Shown here piece after piece: positions 4,401 through 7,097 of a stretch of 7,097 nt of DNA (positions are counted from its first letter, which is position 1; each line of letters starts with the position of its first letter). Where the stretch lies: NCBI GenBank assembly GCA_946528255.1, contig CAMMYR010000030.1, positions 1-7,097 of the forward strand, read 5' to 3'. The stretch is from an uncultured Methanomicrobiales archaeon (GTDB lineage: Archaea > Thermoplasmatota > Thermoplasmata > Methanomassiliicoccales > Methanomethylophilaceae). The notes under the pieces are model-generated. The model made no database searches. It worked only from the letters and a program-made list of their open reading frames with translations, and was not told the origin of the DNA. The position numbers and the translations under genes were made by a program.

Positions 4401-7097
4401 TACCAGAGCCTGCCGGCGGGGTGGTTGCCAAGGACGGCGGTGGAGTACAGCGGTATGTTAAGCCCGCTGCTGGCCTCATCGTTAACGGTGAGCGTGAATC
4501 CCATGGATGTGGAGTTCTCGATCTTCTCTCCGTCGACGAAGAACGTTATGTTGGTCGATTTCACCTTGGTCTTGATGTTCAGCGTCACATCGCTATGGAC
4601 GAAGAAGGACCAGCTGTAGGTGTTGTCCATCTCCCTGACGGGCTCCCCGAGTTCGGTGCCCGCGTAGGATGAGGCGGCCAGCGTGGCCTGCAGGTCCAGA
4701 TCGTAGCCGGATGCCGGCCTGACGATCACCAGGACATCGGTGTGGTTGCCCAGCACGTACTTCCCTTCCGAGGGCTCTATGCTGATGTTGGTGCTCACGG
4801 AGCCGTGCTCGTCGACCGAGTATCTGAAATCGAATTTCTCCGGGCTCCACACGGCCGCCAGCGTGACATTGGATGTCAGTTCGATGATGATCTTGCCATC
4901 GGTGATGGGGTACACGGTCCCGCCCATGGCGTATGCGTTGCTGAACGTGGCTCCGGTGTCTGGCAGGGGGATCGGCACCTCGACGAGTCCGGAGATGGCC
5001 ATCTTCGTCACCCTGGTGGACGTATTGCCTCCGCCGATGTCGTACTTGGAGAACGGCGTGATGAAGCTGATCTCGTACTCCTCGAGGGGGTAGTCGGCGG
5101 TCAGGGTGACGGTTCCGCCGGTCGCCTGTTCCAACGTGTAGAGGGTGACGGTGTAGTAGTACACCCCGCCCTCGTAGGAGATGTTGGGATCGTCCGCGAT
5201 GCTGGATGACCATCCGGTCATGGCCTCTCCCGCCCTGGGATTCATGGCGGGGAGCTGGACCTTCTGCTCGAAATAGGCGGTCTTGGATTCCCATCCCCCG
5301 TCCGCCAGGTCCCCCGGGTCTCCTATCTTCAGGGTGACCGAGAGCCTGTCGTAGTACACGGAGAACACGGGCATGCTCTCTGTGTAACCGTCCCAGGACG
5401 CCTCGCTGGCGCCGATCAGGGTGGCAACGCCGGTGCCGGTGTTGATGGACGACGAGAACAGATCCCCGTCCCCGTCGGGGTCGACTACGTGGTGCACATA
5501 GAGGCCGACAAGCTGGGCGTTGTAGAATTTGGACCAGAGCCTGCCGTCGTCGTGCTTCAGGAGAGGTAGGACGGGCTCCACGGGGACCTTGGAGTATTCG
5601 CCGCCATCGACGTCCTTCGCATAGATGTTCACTTTGACGGGCTTGCTGACCGCATCCTTCTTCACGGGCCCGTATACGATGCAGTAGTTGCCATTCATCT
5701 CGTCTGTGAGGTGGATCACGGTGCTGTCGTCCAGAACATGGTATCCGTACAGGGGGAACTCGTATTCCCCGGTGCCTGTGTTGTAATCGAGGAACCATCC
5801 GTCGTAGGTCTTGGCGGCCATCTCCGGCGGGAGGTGGGTAGGCAGCAGCTGGTCGCCGAACTTGACGCCATCCCTGTAGTAGCTGATCGTGGTGTCATCC
5901 TCGATGGCCCTGTACTCGATGTTGTAGTACACCGGTTCGGTCCTCACGACGATGAACGCGGGCTTGTCGTACTTGGTCCAGTTGAGGTGGAAGGACTCCG
6001 TGGCGTTGTGCCCCTCTGTGCTGGCGCCCTCGTGGTAGTTGTAGTTCATGTTGAGGATGAACTTCTCCTCGTCGCCCACGGTGTCGGGGTACCCCGCGAA
6101 GACGGTATAGGAGTATCCCGAGGCGATTGTGATGTCGACCGAGGGCAGCAGGCCCTCAGGGTTGTGGATGATCTTGTCAGTGGGCTGTCCGAAGATGAGG
6201 GTATCCAGGGCGCCCACGTACTTGGTGAATCCGAGGACGGATCCCTCGGAGATGCTGGTCTCGACGTACCTCTCCTCGCCGTCCACGGTGATGGTGGCGC
6301 CATCTATGATCCTGGCGGATATCACGTAGAACGTGAAATCGGTGTTGCTGGTCAGGTCGACGACCAGGTCGCCGTACATGACGCATTCCTGCTGGTTCCC
6401 GTCTTCGGTATAGCGGAGCACCAGGTTGTAGGTCCCCAGCGGGATGTAGTCGACGAAGACCTTGGGGGAGTTGGGCGCAGCGGACCTCAGGGGCAGGGGG
6501 AACTCCTCCCCGGTCGTCTTCTCCCTGACGAAAGCCTCCGTCCTGTCCATCTCCTCCTGGGAGATCTGATTGCCGTCGATGATGAGCATTGCCCTGAGGA
6601 TCTTCTTTCCAATATCGCTGGCGGAAATGGTGCAGTTCCCGGTGACCATGGCCATGGTAGTGGAGGCGAATATGTCCTCGACCACGCAGTTGCCGGTGGG
6701 CGCCCACAGGTTGAACTGATAGTGCTTGCTGATGGGATAGTATGCGATCTCCAGGACATCGCCGTAGTGGGCGGTGAAGGAGGACGGGTTGGCGATCATC
6801 GTCCTGCTGCCGTCCTCGCCGACCCTGAACACTGCGACATCGCCGTCCTGGGTGTCGATGATGCCCACGGTGTAGTCGATCTGCTGCCATTTGTCGGTCT
6901 CGTAGTTCAGCTTGTATACGACCGTGGGGTCGTTCAGGATGTGCTCGTCGCTGTCGTGGAAGAAATCGACCTGCATGATGACCTCGGCATCGTGGGCGTA
7001 GACCTGGATGGCGGCCATCCTGATGACCATCTGTATCCCGGCACCGGTGTCACGCTTGTCCACGAACACCTTGGCGGTCCTCTCGGCGCCGGGTGCG
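1433..7097 (-). CDS. Giant InlB-repeat cell-surface protein, adhesin-like, C-terminally membrane-anchored (N-terminus beyond right edge)
   Basis: The reading frame has no stop up to base 7097, leaving 1887 residues; residues are numbered from the first whole codon at 7096-7094. The start and any signal peptide are outside. Residues 1-390 are beta-rich and unassigned. Degenerate InlB-like repeats follow at about 390-479, 585-669, 674-753, 755-847, 938-1012 and 1105-1179, then five good InlB B-repeats at 1182-1554. A Pro/Glu hinge (1555-1565), D-G hairpins (to about 1659), a C-terminal domain (1664-1845), an acidic Ser/Asp linker (1849-1861), one hydrophobic helix (1862-1882) and the tail K-A-R-R-P complete it. 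The protein is acidic, has about ten Cys, and carries at least 13 N-x-S/T sequons, which fits an extracellular, N-glycosylated archaeal protein held by its C-terminal helix. No catalytic domain is visible. InlB-type repeats occur in large surface proteins of gut bacteria and Methanomassiliicoccales, where adhesion is assumed; the ligand is unknown. Ends with its own terminator, convergent with the SpeD-like gene. Confidence 0.9.
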   Translation of the reverse strand, partial: APGAERTAKVFVDKRDTGAGIQMVIRMAAIQVYAHDAEVIMQVDFFHDSDEHILNDPTVVYKLNYETDKWQQIDYTVGIIDTQDGDVAVFRVGEDGSRTMIANPSSFTAHYGDVLEIAYYPISKHYQFNLWAPTGNCVVEDIFASTTMAMVTGNCTISASDIGKKILRAMLIIDGNQISQEEMDRTEAFVREKTTGEEFPLPLRSAAPNSPKVFVDYIPLGTYNLVLRYTEDGNQQECVMYGDLVVDLTSNTDFTFYVISARIIDGATITVDGEERYVETSISEGSVLGFTKYVGALDTLIFGQPTDKIIHNPEGLLPSVDITIASGYSYTVFAGYPDTVGDEEKFILNMNYNYHEGASTEGHNATESFHLNWTKYDKPAFIVVRTEPVYYNIEYRAIEDDTTISYYRDGVKFGDQLLPTHLPPEMAAKTYDGWFLDYNTGTGEYEFPLYGYHVLDDSTVIHLTDEMNGNYCIVYGPVKKDAVSKPVKVNIYAKDVDGGEYSKVPVEPVLPLLKHDDGRLWSKFYNAQLVGLYVHHVVDPDGDGDLFSSSINTGTGVATLIGASEASWDGYTESMPVFSVYYDRLSVTLKIGDPGDLADGGWESKTAYFEQKVQLPAMNPRAGEAMTGWSSSIADDPNISYEGGVYYYTVTLYTLEQATGGTVTLTADYPLEEYEISFITPFSKYDIGGGNTSTRVTKMAISGLVEVPIPLPDTGATFSNAYAMGGTVYPITDGKIIIELTSNVTLAAVWSPEKFDFRYSVDEHGSVSTNISIEPSEGKYVLGNHTDVLVIVRPASGYDLDLQATLAASSYAGTELGEPVREMDNTYSWSFFVHSDVTLNIKTKVKSTNITFFVDGEKIENSTSMGFTLTVNDEASSGLNIPLYSTAVLGNHPAGRLWYTDPSMDDSTALPHTGTGAGSGYLLTMKEDISLYTTSGTYLVYYHNADSSDPLKYFELPTDGRIQLIAQQFRYDGHIFVGWAVKDGSTKVYSYAPGDRMPVGSESEIHLYAFYLEDGNVSYPYEKIGETETVRTSSISNCGDLSQAEPVLDIHYGWDPLNAGNYLAASTDPTEFGYSRAPAGDGNNDVYFYGSIKCADDSFYLFGGSYTIEITGNHIIRFYNGETLVEERRIADYQAIGNPPSVSKTDARLTGWVIGTEPLNIDTLGSALGAETRADAVWETVYTITFDSTGGTPCEPITVKAGETAGTLPVPTRDPEGEAVFSFAGWITVPDGLQFTGASRVNGNVNLVATWTTTSALYTVKFYSASGGKDPRQMGSAVVTEEGGTIELPRDYPPRIPGMTFLGWYEFKFDSSNPAGYTITSDTPFDASTPIHENHQLVANWKVHTYTAYFDANGGEGEMPPMRLSSQAKDVPIDASPISREGWWLVGWATTSDGPVVVSDRIVNALSMEDGGAVTLYAVWSQNEHSVTFKFPSGTQIVMVENGNTVPRPADPVIEGCVFSGWFLDDGTLFDFDTPIESNITLTPKWECVVSFDSSGGSAVPDETVYRGDAVQKPANPTKEGYKLAKWTLEGSTEAYDFQSPVMTDIKLIAVWEEYRPIPPEPEPDMIIERETETIENEDGSVTVIEREKITWRSGPVQNTVHETTTWPDGHYRESLGRTYTDGFGDLWYRTVEEEYRADGSIASMYGSYGVEIKDGYEGSVIVAYTPDTAEIYMPEPDTGLLIEAERLLADIGPSSVAIVFDTHSGSIEIPAEFLSEASTAGYSIEVIGGGRILHLDPVTVSGIAQEDRDAVIVIEWVDPSHLTEEQREVIGDNPAASIRIFVGAHAIYELSGTAHVTIITETAYDHAYWVGADGTVEEVECAYDEANNTLGMTITHLSIYAFSVGPIDDGDEDDSGSSDSLVPAAVAAIAAVGILSALAIVKARRP
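1451..1513 (-). other. C-terminal transmembrane anchor of the surface protein
   Basis: Residues 1862-1882 of the visible protein form an uninterrupted 21-residue Ala/Val/Ile/Leu helix with one Pro near its start. It is preceded by an acidic D/S/G linker and followed by Lys-Ala-Arg-Arg-Pro, so the positive-inside rule places the tail in the cytoplasm and everything before it outside. It lacks the P-G-F motif of archaeosortase substrates, so a plain helix anchor is more likely than processed lipid attachment. Confidence 0.85.
1562..2107 (-). other. C-terminal surface-protein domain ending in T-H-L-S-I-Y-A
   Basis: Residues about 1664-1845. A mixed alpha/beta sequence leads into the ending Y-W-V-G-A-D-G-T-V-E-E, about ten residues, then T-H-L-S-I-Y-A-F. 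That ending (a Tyr/Trp-Val-D-G turn, a strand, then T-H-x-S-x-Y) is common just before the anchor in large surface proteins of Firmicutes and archaea, where it probably folds as a small beta domain next to the cell wall or membrane. I recognise the pattern but cannot assign a Pfam family from sequence alone. Confidence 0.5.
2120..2401 (-). repeat. Block of D-G beta-hairpins after the Pro/Glu hinge
   Basis: Residues about 1566-1659. Alternating Thr/Glu/Arg strands are broken by turns of the form (P/E)-D-G: E-D-G-S, P-D-G-H, T-D-G-F and A-D-G-S. The hinge just before it reads P-I-P-P-E-P-E-P. The pattern suggests a ladder of short antiparallel hairpins acting as a stalk between the InlB repeats and the membrane-proximal domain. 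No named family is recognised. Confidence 0.45.
2435..2635 (-). repeat. InlB B-repeat 5 (Listeria-Bacteroides repeat)
   Basis: Residues 1488-1554: V-V-S-F-D-S-S-G-G-S, then K-P-A-N-P-T-K-E-G-Y-K-L-A-K-W, then I-K-L-I-A-V-W-E. This is the classic order of the family: F-D-s-x-G-G, x-P-x-x-P-x-x-x-G-Y-x-x-x-x-W, and a final L-x-A-x-W. The usual Gly before the central Trp is Lys here. Confidence 0.9.
2636..2821 (-). repeat. InlB B-repeat 4
   Basis: Residues 1426-1487, directly abutting repeat 5. V-T-F-K-F-P-S-G opens it, R-P-A-D-P-V-I-E-G-C-V-F-S-G-W-F-L holds the core G-W, and I-T-L-T-P-K-W-E closes it. At about 62 residues it is the shortest and one of the most typical copies, with the F-D-F-D-T-P-I strand usual for the family. 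Confidence 0.9.
2834..3061 (-). repeat. InlB B-repeat 3
   Basis: Residues 1346-1421. Y-T-A-Y-F-D-A-N-G-G-E-G-E-M-P-P is a textbook repeat opening; the core W-W-L-V-G-W-A and the closing V-T-L-Y-A-V-W are intact. A short insertion between the core and the end makes it about 76 residues. Confidence 0.9.
3071..3325 (-). repeat. InlB B-repeat 2, enlarged
   Basis: Residues 1258-1342. Y-T-V-K-F-Y-S-A-S-G-G opens it, P-G-M-T-F-L-G-W-Y is the core and L-V-A-N-W-K the end. An insertion after the core Trp (around F-K-F-D-S-S-N-P-A) brings it to about 85 residues, the longest of the five. Confidence 0.85.
3341..3553 (-). repeat. InlB B-repeat 1 of the tandem block
   Basis: Residues 1182-1252. Y-T-I-T-F-D-S-T-G-G-T opens it, F-S-F-A-G-W-I is the core and V-N-L-V-A-T-W the end. 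It marks the start of the well-conserved tandem; the units before it are degenerate. Confidence 0.9.
3560..3784 (-). repeat. Degenerate InlB-like unit
   Basis: Residues about 1105-1179. It keeps R-F-Y-N-G-E-T-L near the start, A-R-L-T-G-W-V at the core and A-D-A-V-W-E at the end, but not the F-D-x-x-G-G opening. Directly precedes the conserved tandem block. Confidence 0.6.
4061..4285 (-). repeat. Degenerate InlB-like unit
   Basis: Residues about 938-1012. Y-L-V-Y-Y-H-N-A-D opens it, Y-D-G-H-I-F-V-G-W-A is a good core, S-Y-A-P-G-D is the turn common in this family and I-H-L-Y-A-F-Y the end, with Tyr instead of the final Trp. Confidence 0.65.
4556..4834 (-). repeat. Divergent InlB-type domain (H-G-S-V ... 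A-S-G-Y pattern)
   Basis: Residues about 755-847. Y-S-V-D-E-H-G-S-V-S, then V-L-V-I-V-R-P-A-S-G-Y-D, then S-D-V-T-L-N-I-K-T-K. This resembles the divergent InlB B-repeat family, in which a G-x-V strand is followed by a P-x-x-G-Y turn and a closing V-T-L-x-V strand, rather than the classic G-W form. Confidence 0.5.
4838..5077 (-). repeat. Degenerate InlB-like unit without the core G-W
   Basis: Residues about 674-753. Y-E-I-S-F-I-T-P-F opens it and N-V-T-L-A-A-V-W-S closes it in typical style, but the central G-W is missing; A-Y-A-M-G-G occupies the middle. Confidence 0.5.
5090..5344 (-). repeat. Degenerate InlB-like unit
   Basis: Residues about 585-669. L-S-V-T-L-K-I-G-D opens it, G-E-A-M-T-G-W-S is the core and G-T-V-T-L-T-A-D-Y the end. 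The opening F-D-x-x-G-G is not preserved. Confidence 0.5.
5660..5929 (-). repeat. Degenerate InlB-like unit, the most N-terminal one seen
   Basis: Residues about 390-479. Y-N-I-E-Y-R-A-I-E opens it, K-T-Y-D-G-W-F-L-D is a clear core and Y-C-I-V-Y-G-P the end. No further G-W core was found in the 390 residues between here and the window edge. Confidence 0.5.

Noticed and set aside
4079..5209. Two further plus-strand open frames (4079-4672 and 4742-5209)
   Set aside because: Same antisense register as the 898-codon frame, low-complexity composition, and opposite clear InlB-like repeats on the minus strand.
2589..6890. Long minus-strand frames at 2589-3644, 4593-5798 and 6177-6890
   Set aside because: Frame-shifted readings inside the surface-protein gene with the Arg/His/Gly/Pro-rich composition typical of wrong-frame GC-rich DNA; the main frame is continuous through them, so they are not frameshifted gene pieces.
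7067..7069. GTG at 7069 as the start of the surface protein
   Set aside because: The frame continues without a stop to the window edge, no signal peptide follows the GTG and there is no ribosome binding site, so the true start is beyond 7097.

Overview
The window looks like archaeal DNA, most likely from a GC-rich methanogen of the Methanomassiliicoccales/Thermoplasmata type. The archaeal call rests on TATA-box promoters, one apparently leaderless gene, a TIGHT-spaced Shine-Dalgarno on another, and a very long cell-surface protein built from InlB-type (Listeria-Bacteroides) B-repeats with a C-terminal membrane anchor. Such proteins are known in gut Methanomassiliicoccales. The order-level assignment is inference; no marker gene in the window fixes it.

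Layout. Positions 1-648 (minus strand) hold the N-terminal 216 codons of a DUF362-family iron-sulfur protein that runs off the left edge. Positions 649-866 are a divergent promoter region with a TATA element for each gene and a perfect 12-bp palindrome between them. Positions 867-1292 (plus) encode a 141-residue member of the S-adenosylmethionine decarboxylase (SpeD) superfamily. It keeps the self-cleaving Ser, the catalytic His and Cys and a processing Ser at exact family spacing, but has lost the usual W-P-E substrate-side motif. Positions 1293-1432 are a convergent intergenic region with three hairpins; the one at 1404-1428 is followed on the minus strand by a T-rich tract and looks like the terminator of the large gene. 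Positions 1433-7097 (minus) are the C-terminal 1887 residues of the surface protein, whose N-terminus and presumed signal peptide lie beyond the right edge.

The surface protein reads, N to C: beta-rich unassigned region; degenerate InlB-like repeats; five well-formed InlB B-repeats in tandem; a proline/glutamate hinge; a short block of D-G beta-hairpins; a C-terminal domain ending in a T-H-L-S-x-Y-A motif; an acidic Ser/Asp linker; one transmembrane helix; and a short basic tail. It probably stands off the cell surface and contacts host, food particles or other microbes, although nothing here identifies the ligand.

The three genes do not form an operon and no shared pathway is evident. The most informative oddities are the altered active site of the SpeD-like protein and the modular architecture of the surface protein. 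I did not find a CRISPR array, tRNA, rRNA, insertion sequence or defence system.
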